Source: Sodalis-like secondary symbiont of Drepanosiphum platanoidis
Lineage (GTDB): Bacteria > Pseudomonadota > Gammaproteobacteria > Enterobacterales > Enterobacteriaceae
NCBI RefSeq assembly: GCF_964059955.1
Contig: NZ_OZ060924.1
Coordinates: forward strand, 372,001 to 436,000
Direction of reading: 5' to 3'
DNA length: 64,000 bases
In this document: positions 41,974 to 52,084 of the stretch, piece by piece
How the letters are laid out: the number at the start of each line of letters is the position of its first letter
How positions within the stretch are numbered: the stretch's first letter is position 1
Translations under genes and position numbers: made by a program
The notes under the pieces: model-generated
Told to the model about the DNA's origin: nothing
Seen by the model: only the letters and a program-made list of their open reading frames with translations
The model's database searches: none

Positions 41974-44250
41974 TTAAAAAATTGTTTGATATGGTAAAAT
42001 ATTTGAAATAAATTTTATATTTTCTAAAGAATTTTTATTTTTTAATCCATTTAATTCAAATTTTAAAAATATTTTATTTTTATATTGATTTTTTATTTTA
42101 TTAGAATTAATAAAACTTTTTGAAAATCCTAAATTAATAGACCAATAATTTCTATTATATTTTATTCCTATTGCTTCATGCATTATTTTTTTATTTTTAA
42201 AATTATAATAAAATGAACCTATAAAAAATATAGATTTATTTAATGGATAACTTCCAATTAAACTAAATTGTTTAGAATTATTTATTTTTGTATGTTTTTT
42301 TTTAAAAAATTCTGTTAATAAATTATGATAACTTAAAAATAATGTATTCATTTTATTATTATTAAATTCAATAATAATATCTCCTATTTTTAATTTTTTA
42401 TATGAATTTTGATATTCTAAAATACAATAAAATTTTAATTTATTATTTATATACCAATATAAATCACTTATGTAAAAATCACTACCTATATAAGGTATAT
42501 GATTAACTTTTGAATTATTAATAATATTTTTATAAGAAAAAAAATAAATTTGTCCTATTGAAGCATGAAATTTTTCAATTGCTTTAGAATTATAAATTCT
42601 AGTTGTAATACCTATTGGTAATTGATTAGCTGAAGAAATTCTATCTATATTATTATATAAATAATCTCTAAAAATATTTATATAATTAGTTTTTAATATA
42701 GAAGTATCATATAATTTTATATTATTTTGATCTTTATATGGAATATATAAATATTTTGCTTGAATTTCTAAAGTTTGAATATATTTATCTAAAATTTTTA
42801 TATTTCTTTCTAATATTATTTTTCCATGAGTTTTAAATTGAGGTAAAAATCTATAAATAATACTTCTATTATATTTTTGTTTAAAAAAAGTATTTTTATT
42901 TTTTTTTAAATTACTTATTTTATAATAAGTATTCATTAATTTTATTTCTGTATTTAATTTTCCTAAATAATTAAATAAAAATAAATTTATTATTGGTTCT
43001 GAATGAAATCTTATTACATTAATTTTATTTTTATAAATATTAGTAAAATATGTTATTTGATTAAATAATTTAAAACTAAATGGACCTTTTTTATCACTTT
43101 CATAAAAAATTTCTATTTGAGGTTTTTTTTGAAAATTATTATTAATTTTTTTATTTAAACTATAAATTTTATTATATTTTATATAAGCATCCCATTTTTT
43201 ATTAGAAAAATGTAAAATAAAATCTTTTTTAATAAATCCTTTTATCATATCTCCATAATTTAATTTTATTTTTTTAAAAAAATCTAAATCATTACTATTT
43301 ATATAATTTGTATGAAATTTCCAATGTTTATTTAATATAAAATTATATTTCCAATATAATAACCATTTATTTTTTTTATAAGATTTTTTATTAAAAAATA
43401 AATTAAATTTTAATAATCCATTTATATTTTTTTTTAAAAATCTTGTTTCTATTTCAATAAATTTTCCTATTTTTTTTATATAATGTGGAATTATAATAAA
43501 ATTATATTTTTGAGAAAAATATATATAATATGGAATTTTAAATTCTATACCATTATTATGTTTTTTCTTTAAAGAAGGCATAAGAAATTTAAATTTATTT
43601 TTTTTTTTTATAGGAATTTGTATATAAGGTGTATAAAAAATAGGAATTTTATTTATTTTAAAATATACATTCCATATATTTATTATTTTTTTTTTATTTT
43701 TATAAATAATTTTTTTTCCTAAAATATTCCAAATTTTATTATTTAATGAATTACATGTAAATGTAACATTTTTTGCAATTGTATAAAATTTTTTTATATT
43801 ATATTTAATATAATCATATTTTCCATATCCATAAATATTATTAATTTTATATTTTCCATCAAAAATACATATTTTTTTTTTATTTAAATTTAATTTAAAA
43901 TTAGATCCTTTTAGATTAAAATTTTTCCCTATATAATTTACATTTCCATAAGCATTTATTTTATAATTATTTTTTTTTAAAAAATAATTATTTTTTTTAA
44001 TTATAATTGAATCAGCAAATAATTTATTTTTTTTATATAAAATTTTAACATTTCCAGATAATATTGTTTTATTAGGATAAATATGTTTTATTTTTTTTGA
44101 AAAAATATATAAATTTAAATTATTAAAATTTTTTTGATAAGTAAAAGGTTCAAAAAAATTATTAATTTCTTTTGAAGAAGCTAAAGTTTTTTTATAAAAA
44201 AAAACTATACAAATTAAAACAAATAAAAATTTTAATATTTTATTTTTCAT
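41974..44250 (-). CDS. lptD: LptD, LPS-assembly outer-membrane protein
   Basis: Outer-membrane beta barrel that inserts lipopolysaccharide into the outer leaflet. The 758 residues (E. coli 784) have a signal peptide (about 1-25, cleavage near ASS). A beta-jellyroll domain follows (SGNVKILYKKNKLFADS, the OstA repeat), with the conserved NVYFKINKIPIFYTPYIQIPI entering the 26-strand barrel. Of the four E. coli disulfide cysteines only the second seems kept (Cys166 in FTCNSL). The mature N-terminus has none, and the C-terminal Cys pair is replaced by NY in GIKYNRNYWSINLG (about 695-708). Two other cysteines (Cys128, and one near 615) are not at family positions. Confidence 0.93.
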   Translation of the reverse strand: MKNKILKFLFVLICIVFFYKKTLASSKEINNFFEPFTYQKNFNNLNLYIFSKKIKHIYPNKTILSGNVKILYKKNKLFADSIIIKKNNYFLKKNNYKINAYGNVNYIGKNFNLKGSNFKLNLNKKKICIFDGKYKINNIYGYGKYDYIKYNIKKFYTIAKNVTFTCNSLNNKIWNILGKKIIYKNKKKIINIWNVYFKINKIPIFYTPYIQIPIKKKNKFKFLMPSLKKKHNNGIEFKIPYYIYFSQKYNFIIIPHYIKKIGKFIEIETRFLKKNINGLLKFNLFFNKKSYKKNKWLLYWKYNFILNKHWKFHTNYINSNDLDFFKKIKLNYGDMIKGFIKKDFILHFSNKKWDAYIKYNKIYSLNKKINNNFQKKPQIEIFYESDKKGPFSFKLFNQITYFTNIYKNKINVIRFHSEPIINLFLFNYLGKLNTEIKLMNTYYKISNLKKNKNTFFKQKYNRSIIYRFLPQFKTHGKIILERNIKILDKYIQTLEIQAKYLYIPYKDQNNIKLYDTSILKTNYINIFRDYLYNNIDRISSANQLPIGITTRIYNSKAIEKFHASIGQIYFFSYKNIINNSKVNHIPYIGSDFYISDLYWYINNKLKFYCILEYQNSYKKLKIGDIIIEFNNNKMNTLFLSYHNLLTEFFKKKHTKINNSKQFSLIGSYPLNKSIFFIGSFYYNFKNKKIMHEAIGIKYNRNYWSINLGFSKSFINSNKIKNQYKNKIFLKFELNGLKNKNSLENIKFISNILPYQTIF

Positions 44251-45001
44251 ATTTATATATTCTTTTAAAAATTTAAAAATTATTAATAAATATTTATAAA
44301 ATTAATTATTTTATTTAAAATTTTATTAAAATTTTAAATAAAAAATTTAATAATATAAATTTAAAATAAAATATTTAATATTAAATATTTTGAAAATATT
44401 TAATAAATTTTATTAAAATTATTAAAATAAATTATAAAATGTTAATAAATAAACATTATAATATATTTTTTTAATAAAAAAATATATTTTTTATAAAAAA
44501 TTATATATTATATATAATATAATTTATTTTAAAAATTTTTTATTAATTTTAATTAATATTTTTATTAAATTTATTATTAATTTTTTTAAAAAAATTAATT
44601 ATTTTTAAATTAATATAAAATATATAAATTTTTTTTTAAATAAAATTTTATTTATAATGTTAAAATTTTAATATAATTTTTTATTTATATAAAATAAAAT
44701 TAATAATAAATATTTTATATATTATTAAATTTAATATATTTAATAAATATAAAAAATAAATAATAATATATATAAAAATAAATATTAATATAATTTTTTA
44801 TTAAATAAATATTTATATATTTTTCATATTATAAATAAGTATTTTAATATAAAAATTAAAAAAAATTTTATTAAAAATAAATATATTATAATTTATATAT
44901 AAATAAAAATTTTTTAATAAAAATAAAATTATTAATAATTTTTATTATTAATAAAATTTTTTATTAAAAATAATTTTTTTAATAAAAGGATACATTAATT
45001 A
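44251..45001. other. 750-base divergent spacer between lptD and fldA
   Basis: Near-pure A/T with no open frame or RNA gene. It should carry divergent promoters. An AAAGGAT lies just upstream of fldA as its ribosome binding site. Confidence 0.5.
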
Positions 45002-45520
45002 ATGAAAAAAATAGGAATTTTTTTTGGTAGTGATACTGGTAATACTGAATATATTGCTTTTTTAATACAAAAAATTTTAGGAAAAGATATAGTTGATGTT
45101 TATGATATATCTAAAAGTTATAAAAAAGATATAGAAAAATATAAATTTATTATTTTTGGAATTCCTACATGGTATTATGGAGAAGCTCAATGTGATTGGG
45201 ATGATTTTTTTCCTATATTTAAAACTATTAATTTTTCAAAAAAAATAATAGCATTATTTGGATGTGGAGATCAAGAAGATTATTCAGAATATTTTTGTGA
45301 TGCAATGGGTACTCTTTATAAAAATATTATAAATAAAAATAAAATAAAATTAGTTGGTAAATGGTCAACTTCAGGATATTATTTTGATGAATCAAAAGGA
45401 TTAATTAATAAAAAAAATTTTATTGGTTTAGCTATTGATCAAGATAGACAATCAAATTTAACTAAAATAAGAGTTAAAAAATGGATTAATCAAATAAAAG
45501 ATGAAACAAATTTATTTTAA
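45002..45520 (+). CDS. fldA: Flavodoxin I
   Basis: Small FMN protein that donates low-potential electrons, for example to IspG/IspH or radical-SAM enzymes such as BioB. The 172 residues (E. coli 176) have the phosphate loop GSDTGNTE, the FMN loops [15 protein letters not shown] and [18 protein letters not shown], and a long-chain insertion with [10 protein letters not shown]. It pairs with flavodoxin reductase Fpr at 54099. It lies 120 bases before fabI, an arrangement not found in E. coli. Confidence 0.96.
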   Translation: MKKIGIFFGSDTGNTEYIAFLIQKILGKDIVDVYDISKSYKKDIEKYKFIIFGIPTWYYGEAQCDWDDFFPIFKTINFSKKIIALFGCGDQEDYSEYFCDAMGTLYKNIINKNKIKLVGKWSTSGYYFDESKGLINKKNFIGLAIDQDRQSNLTKIRVKKWINQIKDETNLF

Positions 45521-45639
45521 ATAAATATTATATAAAATATTTATTAAAAAAATAAATATATTAATTATTAATTTAAAATAAATTTATATTATTTAAATTT
45601 AAATATTTATTTATAATTTATTTTTTATAGGAAAATACT

Positions 45640-46413
45640 ATGGGATTTCTTAAAAATAAAAAAATATTAATTACAGGTATATCTAGTAAAAAATCTATTT
45701 CATATGGAATAGCAAAATGTATGAATAGAGAAGGAGCAGAATTAGCGTTTACTTATCAAAATAAAAAATTAAAAGATAGAGTAAAAAAAATAGTTAAAAA
45801 ATTTAATTCTAATATTATATTACCATGTGATGTTAAAGAAGATTATCAAATAAAATATTTATTTAAAAAATTATCAAAAATTTGGAAAAATTTTGATGGA
45901 TTTGTTCATTCAATAGCTTATGCTTCTAAAGAACAATTAAAAGGAGATTATATAGAAAATATTAATAGAAAAGATTTTTTACTTTCTCATGAAATTAGTT
46001 CTTATAGTTTTGTATCTTTAGCAAAAGAAAGTAAAAAAATGTTAAATAAAAATTCTTCTATTATTACAATTACATATTTAGGTGCAGAGCGTGTTGTACA
46101 AAATTATAATATAATGGGTATAGCTAAAGCCTCTTTAGAAGCAAATACTAAATATATGGCAAATTCTCTTGGATCAAAATTTATAAGAGTAAATGCTATT
46201 TCTTCTGGACCAATATATACTTTAGCATCTTCTGGAATAAAAGATTTTAAAAAAATGTTAAAAAAAAATGTTTTAAAATCTCCAATTAAAAAAAATATTA
46301 CTATAAAAAATATTGGAAATGTTGCTTCATTTTTAATATCTAATCTTTCATCTGGAATTACAGGAGAAATTATACATGTAGATGGAGGATTTAATATTTT
46401 AGCAATAACATAA
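45640..46413 (+). CDS. fabI: Enoyl-ACP reductase FabI
   Basis: NADH-dependent last reduction of each fatty-acid elongation cycle. The 257 residues (E. coli 262) keep the catalytic pair Tyr156 and Lys163 in NYNIMGIAKASLEAN, the cofactor region GISSKKSISYGIA, HSIAYA, and NAISSGPIYTLASSGI. It runs into birA, which converges from the other strand with only 15 bases between stop codons. Fatty-acid synthesis is presumably needed for phospholipid and lipid A. Confidence 0.97.
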   Translation: MGFLKNKKILITGISSKKSISYGIAKCMNREGAELAFTYQNKKLKDRVKKIVKKFNSNIILPCDVKEDYQIKYLFKKLSKIWKNFDGFVHSIAYASKEQLKGDYIENINRKDFLLSHEISSYSFVSLAKESKKMLNKNSSIITITYLGAERVVQNYNIMGIAKASLEANTKYMANSLGSKFIRVNAISSGPIYTLASSGIKDFKKMLKKNVLKSPIKKNITIKNIGNVASFLISNLSSGITGEIIHVDGGFNILAIT

Positions 46414-46428
46414 ATTATGTTATAATAT

Positions 46429-47295
46429 TTAATAAATATTTTTATATAAAAAAAAATTATCTTTATTTTTTTTTTTAAAAAAATGTGATTTTTTAATAAA
46501 ATTATTTATTAAATTATATTTAGGAAATGACAATAAAAGTTTATTAGATTCAAATTTTTTTAATGATTTTTTTAATGTATTTATTAAATTTATTAATAAT
46601 AAATTACGATCGAAAATTATTCCAGTATCTTTTAAATTAATTATTTTTTTTATATTTAATTTATTTGTATAAGGCATATTTATATTAATTCCTATTCCAA
46701 TAATTACTTGTACTGAATTATTTATTTTTCCAATTGATTCTATTAAAATACCTGCAATTTTTTTATTTTTAAAATATAAATCATTAGGCCATTTTATAAA
46801 TATTTCTGATAATCCAATATTATATAAAACTTTTGCTATCACAAATGCTATAATAATACTTAATCCATATAAAGAATTAAATCCATTTTTTAAAAACCAA
46901 TACATTGAAAAACATATATTACCTCCAAATGTAGATATCCATTTTTTTCCATTTTTTCCTCTTCCTTTTATTTGATGTTCTGTAATACAAACATCTCCTG
47001 ATTTTAATTTATTTATTTTTTTTATTAAAAATTGATTAGTAGAATCAAGTACTGAAAATATATATATTTTTCCTTTTAAAATATTAGATAATATTTTTCT
47101 TTTATCTAATAAATCTAATGGATAATTAATTTTATAAGTATTATTACTTAATTTATGTATATTAATACCCCAACTTTTTATTATATTTATATAAATATAA
47201 ATTTTATTAGAATTAATTCCTAACATTTTAGGAAAAAATATAGATCCATCTGATAAAAAATTAATTAATTTAAGTAAAATATAAAAATCTATCAT
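46429..47295 (-). CDS. birA: Biotin-protein ligase BirA, C-terminally truncated
   Basis: Attaches biotin to AccB of acetyl-CoA carboxylase. The 288 residues compare with 321 in E. coli. An eroded winged-helix N-terminus (about 1-60) precedes the ligase domain with VLDSTNQFLIKK, GRGKNGKKW, FIKWPNDLYFKNKKIAGILIE and IGIGINI. The protein ends in NFIKKSHFFKKKN..., so about 30 residues of the C-terminal SH3-like domain are missing. The stop abuts fabI, leaving no room for more. The biotinyl-AMP loop reads GRGKNGK where E. coli has GRGRRGR. Confidence 0.93.
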   Translation of the reverse strand: MIDFYILLKLINFLSDGSIFFPKMLGINSNKIYIYINIIKSWGINIHKLSNNTYKINYPLDLLDKRKILSNILKGKIYIFSVLDSTNQFLIKKINKLKSGDVCITEHQIKGRGKNGKKWISTFGGNICFSMYWFLKNGFNSLYGLSIIIAFVIAKVLYNIGLSEIFIKWPNDLYFKNKKIAGILIESIGKINNSVQVIIGIGININMPYTNKLNIKKIINLKDTGIIFDRNLLLINLINTLKKSLKKFESNKLLLSFPKYNLINNFIKKSHFFKKKNKDNFFLYKNIY

Positions 47296-48165
47296 AATAA
47301 TAATTTTAACCTATTTACATATAAAATAATATAAACTTAAATATTATTTATAAAAAATAAAAATTTATTATAAATTTTATAAAAATAAAAATTTTTAAAT
47401 TTTTTATAATTAAAAAGTTAATATTTTATTTTTATTAAAATTAATAATTGTTTTTTTAAATAAATTAATTTTTAATATTATATATTTTTATTTTAAATTT
47501 ATCTATTATATAAAAATAATTATTTTTTAAAAAAATTATTTATTAATTTTTTTATTATTTTTTATATTTATTTTATTTTAAATAGCAAATATAATAATTT
47601 TATTATTTTTATTTATAATATATTTAATATATTATTAATATATTTTTTTTTAATTAAAAATATTATTTTTAATAATTTAAGTATTTTAATAAAAATTAAT
47701 ATTTTTAAATAAAAATTTATTTAAATATACTTAATAAATATTAAATAAAATATAAATTTTATAATAAATGAAATTTTATTTAAAAATATTAATTAAATTA
47801 TTTATTTAAATAAATATTATTTTTTTTAATTTTTATAAATTTTAATTAATTTATATATATAAAATATTAATAAATATAATTAAAATATTATATATATTTT
47901 ATTTATTTTTAAATTTAAAAAATTTATATACTTTTTAGTATTTATATTTATTATATAATAAATAAGTATTTTATTTATAAATAAATAAATAAATTAAAAA
48001 TATATTTTTATATATTTTTTTATTTTAAATAAAAATTTTATATAAAATTATAATAATATTTATTAAAATTTAATTATAAATATATTTTAATATTTAATTA
48101 AATTAAATATATTTATTAAAAATATAATATATTAATATTATTAGAATAATTTTAATGGAAATCTT
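47296..48165. other. 870-base divergent spacer between birA and sufA
   Basis: Near-pure A/T and gene-free. It must contain the suf operon promoter. No IscR- or OxyR-type operator can be recognised by eye and no RNA gene is seen. Confidence 0.5.
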
Positions 48166-48537
48166 ATGATAGAAGAAAAATATAAAATAAAAAAAAATAA
48201 AAAAAAATCTTGGAAAGGTTTTATTTTGACTAATTCAGCTATAAATCAAATTACTTTTTTAATTAAAAAAAATAATAATTTAATTGGAATTAAAATAAAT
48301 ATAAAAAATTCTGGATGTGCAGGATATATATATAAATTAGAAGAAGTTTTTTTTTATAATAAAAATGATTTTGTTTATAAATATAAAAAAATAAAAATTT
48401 ATGCTCCTTTAAAAATTATGCCATTAATTGATGGTATAACTATAGATTATATACAAGAAGATTTAAATTATGTATTTAAATTTTATAATCCTAAAGTAAA
48501 AAATCTTTGTGGATGTGGAGAAAGTTTTAACATTTAA
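48166..48537 (+). CDS. sufA: SufA, A-type Fe-S carrier
   Basis: Receives clusters from SufBCD and hands them to target proteins. The 123 residues (E. coli 122) hold the three A-type cysteines: Cys51 in SGCAGY and Cys115/Cys117 in LCGCGESF. Position as first gene before sufB, two bases away, supports SufA over the close relatives IscA and ErpA. The N-terminus is lysine-rich and less conserved. Confidence 0.94.
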   Translation: MIEEKYKIKKNKKKSWKGFILTNSAINQITFLIKKNNNLIGIKINIKNSGCAGYIYKLEEVFFYNKNDFVYKYKKIKIYAPLKIMPLIDGITIDYIQEDLNYVFKFYNPKVKNLCGCGESFNI

Positions 48538-48539
48538 TT

Positions 48540-50027
48540 ATGGTGTATAAATATATTATTATGTCTAGTAAAATAAATCAAAAAAAATTTTTTAACAAAA
48601 AAAATAAATATAAAGAAGGTTTTTTTACAAAAATAAAAAATGAAGAATTATCTTTTGGAATTAACAAAAAAATAATTAAAGAAATATCTAAAAAAAGAAA
48701 TGAACCATTGTGGATGTTAAATTTTCGTTTATCTGCATATAATGCATGGATTAAAATGAAAGAACCACATTGGTTAAAAGCAAAATATAATAAATTAAAT
48801 TATAATGATTATATTTATTATTCAGTTCCTTCTTGTAAAAATTGTAAAAATAAAAAAAACTTAAAAAATAATAATAATTTTAAAAAAAAATATTTAATTG
48901 ATCCAGTAAAAAAAACTTTTAACAAGCTTGGAGTTCCTATTACTGAAAATAATAATATAGCAGTAGATGCTATTTTTGATTCTGTATCAGTTTCCACTAC
49001 TTATCAAAAAAAATTATTAAAAAAAGGTATTATATTTTGTTCTTTTAATGAAGCTATTCATTGTTATCCAAAATTAGTAAAAAAATATTTAGGAAGTGTA
49101 GTACCAATTAATGATAATTTTTTTTCTGCTCTTAATTCTGCAGTAGCTTCTGATGGAACATTTATTTATGTTGGAAAAAATGTACATTGTCCAATTGAAT
49201 TATCAACTTATTTTCGTATTAATTCACCGAATACAGGACAATTTGAAAGAACTATTCTTATAGCAGATAAAAATAGTTATGTAAGTTACATTGAAGGATG
49301 TTCAGCCCCTGCACATAATAAATATCAATTACATGCAGCAGTAGTAGAAGTAATATTATTAAAAAATGCACAAGTTAAATATTCCACAGTACAAAATTGG
49401 TTTTCTGGAAAACATATTAATGAAGGTATTTTAAATTTTGTTACTAAACGTGCTTTATGTTTTGGAAAAAATTCTAAAATGTCTTGGACTCAATCTGAAA
49501 CTGGAGCTGCTATTACATGGAAATATCCAAGTGTTATATTAAAAGGTGATAATACAATAGGAGAATTTTTTTCTGTAGCATTAACTAATTATCATCAACA
49601 AGCAGATACTGGAACAAAAATGATACATATTGGAAAAAATACAAAATCTACTATTATTTCTAAAGGAATTGCATTAGGTAAAAGTGATAATACATATAGA
49701 GGATTAGTTAAAATTATGTCTAATGCTTATAATGCTAGAAATTATACGCAATGTTCTTCTATGATTATTGGAGATAAATGTGGATCACATACTTTTCCAT
49801 ATTTAGAAGTTTATAATAAAAATTCTATATTAGAACATGAAGCAACTACTTCAAAAATTGGACATGATCAACTTTTTTATTGTAAACAACGTGGAATTAA
49901 TGAAGATAATGCTATTTCTATGATAGTAAATGGATTTTGTAAAGACATTTTATCTAAATTACCTCTTGAGTTTGCTGTAGAAGCAACTAGTTTATTAGAG
50001 TCTAATTTAAAAAATTGTGTAGGTTAA
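48540..50027 (+). CDS. sufB: SufB, scaffold subunit of the SUF complex
   Basis: Core of the SufBC2D scaffold on which Fe-S clusters are built. The 495 residues match E. coli SufB end to end: KRNEPLWMLNFRL, FDSVSVSTTYQKKL, FIYVGKNVHCPIELSTYF, GCSAP, KMSWTQSETGAAITWKYPS, NGFCKDI. An ATG seven codons further in (48561, MSSKINQ) looks more like the normal N-terminus and may be the real start; neither has a clear ribosome binding site. The first ATG almost touches the sufA stop. Confidence 0.97.
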   Translation: MVYKYIIMSSKINQKKFFNKKNKYKEGFFTKIKNEELSFGINKKIIKEISKKRNEPLWMLNFRLSAYNAWIKMKEPHWLKAKYNKLNYNDYIYYSVPSCKNCKNKKNLKNNNNFKKKYLIDPVKKTFNKLGVPITENNNIAVDAIFDSVSVSTTYQKKLLKKGIIFCSFNEAIHCYPKLVKKYLGSVVPINDNFFSALNSAVASDGTFIYVGKNVHCPIELSTYFRINSPNTGQFERTILIADKNSYVSYIEGCSAPAHNKYQLHAAVVEVILLKNAQVKYSTVQNWFSGKHINEGILNFVTKRALCFGKNSKMSWTQSETGAAITWKYPSVILKGDNTIGEFFSVALTNYHQQADTGTKMIHIGKNTKSTIISKGIALGKSDNTYRGLVKIMSNAYNARNYTQCSSMIIGDKCGSHTFPYLEVYNKNSILEHEATTSKIGHDQLFYCKQRGINEDNAISMIVNGFCKDILSKLPLEFAVEATSLLESNLKNCVG

Positions 50028-50083
50028 AAATATTATATATTTAAATATAAAATTAAAGAATATTTAAATTAAGGAAACAATAA

Positions 50084-50827
50084 ATGTTATTTATTGAAAA
50101 TTTACATGTTGATATAGAAAAGAAAAAAATTCTTCAAGGAATAAATTTAATTATTAAACCTCAAGAAATTCATGTAATTATGGGTCCTAATGGATCTGGA
50201 AAAAGTACATTATCTGCAACTTTAACTGGAAGAGAAGATTGTAATATTACTAAAGGAAATATTTTTTTTCAAAAAAAAAATTTATGTAAATTGAATATAG
50301 AAGAAAGAGCTTGTGAAGGTATTTTTTTAGCATTTCAATATCCAGTTGAAATTCCTGGAATTAGTAATAGTTTATTTTTACAAACTTCAATAAATTCAAT
50401 TAGAAAATATAATAAAAAAAATATTTTAGATAAATTTGAATTTTTAGATCTTGTAGAAAAAAAAATAAAAATGCTTAATATGTCTAAAGATCTTTTAAAT
50501 AGATTTGTAAATGTTGGTTTTTCAGGAGGTGAAAAAAAAATAAATGATATACTTCAAATGGCAATTTTAGAACCAAAACTTTGTATTTTAGATGAAACTG
50601 ATTCTGGATTAGACATTGATGCTATTAAAATTATTTCTAAAGGAATTAATTCTCTTAGAACAAAAAATAGATCTTTTATAATTATAACTCATTATAAAAG
50701 AATATTAGATTATATAAAACCAGATAAAATACATATTTTATATAAAGGACGTATTATAAAATCTGGTGATTTAAAATTAGTTAAATATATTGAGGAAAAA
50801 GGGTATGGAAATATTATTAAATCATAA
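50084..50827 (+). CDS. sufC: SufC, ATPase of the SUF complex
   Basis: ABC-type ATPase that drives conformational changes of SufB-SufD. The 247 residues (E. coli 248) have Walker A GPNGSGKST at 34-42, the Q-loop FLAFQYPVEIPG, the family-typical signature FSGGEKKIND, and Walker B LCILDETDSGLDID. AAGGA precedes the ATG. Its 3' end overlaps the start of sufD by 23 bases. Confidence 0.97.
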   Translation: MLFIENLHVDIEKKKILQGINLIIKPQEIHVIMGPNGSGKSTLSATLTGREDCNITKGNIFFQKKNLCKLNIEERACEGIFLAFQYPVEIPGISNSLFLQTSINSIRKYNKKNILDKFEFLDLVEKKIKMLNMSKDLLNRFVNVGFSGGEKKINDILQMAILEPKLCILDETDSGLDIDAIKIISKGINSLRTKNRSFIIITHYKRILDYIKPDKIHILYKGRIIKSGDLKLVKYIEEKGYGNIIKS

Positions 50828-52082
50828 ATCTAGAATTATTTCTCAATGGTATAAAATTTTTTCTAAATCTGATATAATTCGTTCTTCTAAATCATTAAAT
50901 AATTGGAAAATACTTAAAAATTTATGGAAATTATATAATAAAAATGAAGATTGGAAATATATATCTTTAAACAATTTTTTTAAACATAATTTTATTATGC
51001 CATTTTTAAAAAAAATAAATTTTAAACAAATAAATAATTTAAGTATTAAAGAAAATGTATATAAATTAGTTTTTGTTGATGGTATTTTTATACCTTATTT
51101 AAGTGATACATATACTGGATTATGGAATATTCAAGTTAAAAAAGAAAATGATTTATTAATTCTTCCTGAACCTATTAAACCTGAATTATTTCTTTATATT
51201 ACAGAAAGTCTTAGTAATGAAATTATATATATAACTTTATCAAATAATTCTATTGAAAAAAAACCTTTATATTTAATTCATTTTAATAATGGATCTAATA
51301 GTAAAAGTAATTTATATACTTCTCATTATCGTCATCATTTTGAAATAAATAATCAATCAAATGGAACAATTATTGAACATTTTATAGGATTAGATAATAA
51401 AAAATATTTTAATGGATCTCGTACAACTATTTCTGTGAAAAATAATTCTATTATAAATCATATAATTTTATTACAAGGAAGTTTAAATAGTTATAATTTT
51501 TTTAATAATGATATTTTTATTGAAAAAAAATCTTTAGTAAAAAGTAATGTATTTACGTTAAATTCAGGATTAAATTTTTTTACTAAAAATATAAATATAA
51601 ATAAAAATAAATCAAATTTTTTTATGAATACTCTTTCATTATTATCAAATAAAGATAAATTTAATATTAATACATATTTACAACATAACTCTTATAATTG
51701 TATTAGTAGACAATTACATAAAATTATTGCATTTAATAAAAGCATTGGATTATTTAATGGACTTATAAAAATTAATAAAAAATCTATAAATACAAATGCT
51801 TCAATGATTAATAACAATTTTATTGTTGATTCTAAAGCTAATATAAATAGTAAACCACAATTAGAAATTTATAATGATGATGTACAATGTAAACATGGAA
51901 GTACTTTTGGAAATATTAATAAAAAACAAATATTTTATTTAAGATCTAGAGGTATAAATAATATTAATGCAAAAAATATGATGATACAAGCTTTTGCATA
52001 TGAAGTAATATCTAAAATAGATGAAAAAATTATTACACAATATATTACATCATATATTCATAATTTCTTACTTGGAGTATAA
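50805..52082 (+). CDS. sufD: SufD, scaffold subunit of the SUF complex
   Basis: Partner of SufB in the SufBC2D scaffold, needed for iron acquisition and assembly. I choose the ATG at 50805, giving 425 residues (E. coli 423); a TTG five codons upstream overlaps the GAGG ribosome binding site. NEDWKYISL, FVDGIFIPYLSD, YRHHFEINNQSNGTIIEHF, RQLHKIIAF, FNGLIKIN and KHGSTFGNINKKQIFYLRSRG align with the family, including the C-terminal His used at the SufB-SufD interface. Confidence 0.96.
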   Translation: MEILLNHKSRIISQWYKIFSKSDIIRSSKSLNNWKILKNLWKLYNKNEDWKYISLNNFFKHNFIMPFLKKINFKQINNLSIKENVYKLVFVDGIFIPYLSDTYTGLWNIQVKKENDLLILPEPIKPELFLYITESLSNEIIYITLSNNSIEKKPLYLIHFNNGSNSKSNLYTSHYRHHFEINNQSNGTIIEHFIGLDNKKYFNGSRTTISVKNNSIINHIILLQGSLNSYNFFNNDIFIEKKSLVKSNVFTLNSGLNFFTKNININKNKSNFFMNTLSLLSNKDKFNINTYLQHNSYNCISRQLHKIIAFNKSIGLFNGLIKINKKSINTNASMINNNFIVDSKANINSKPQLEIYNDDVQCKHGSTFGNINKKQIFYLRSRGINNINAKNMMIQAFAYEVISKIDEKIITQYITSYIHNFLLGV

Positions 52083-52084
52083 AT

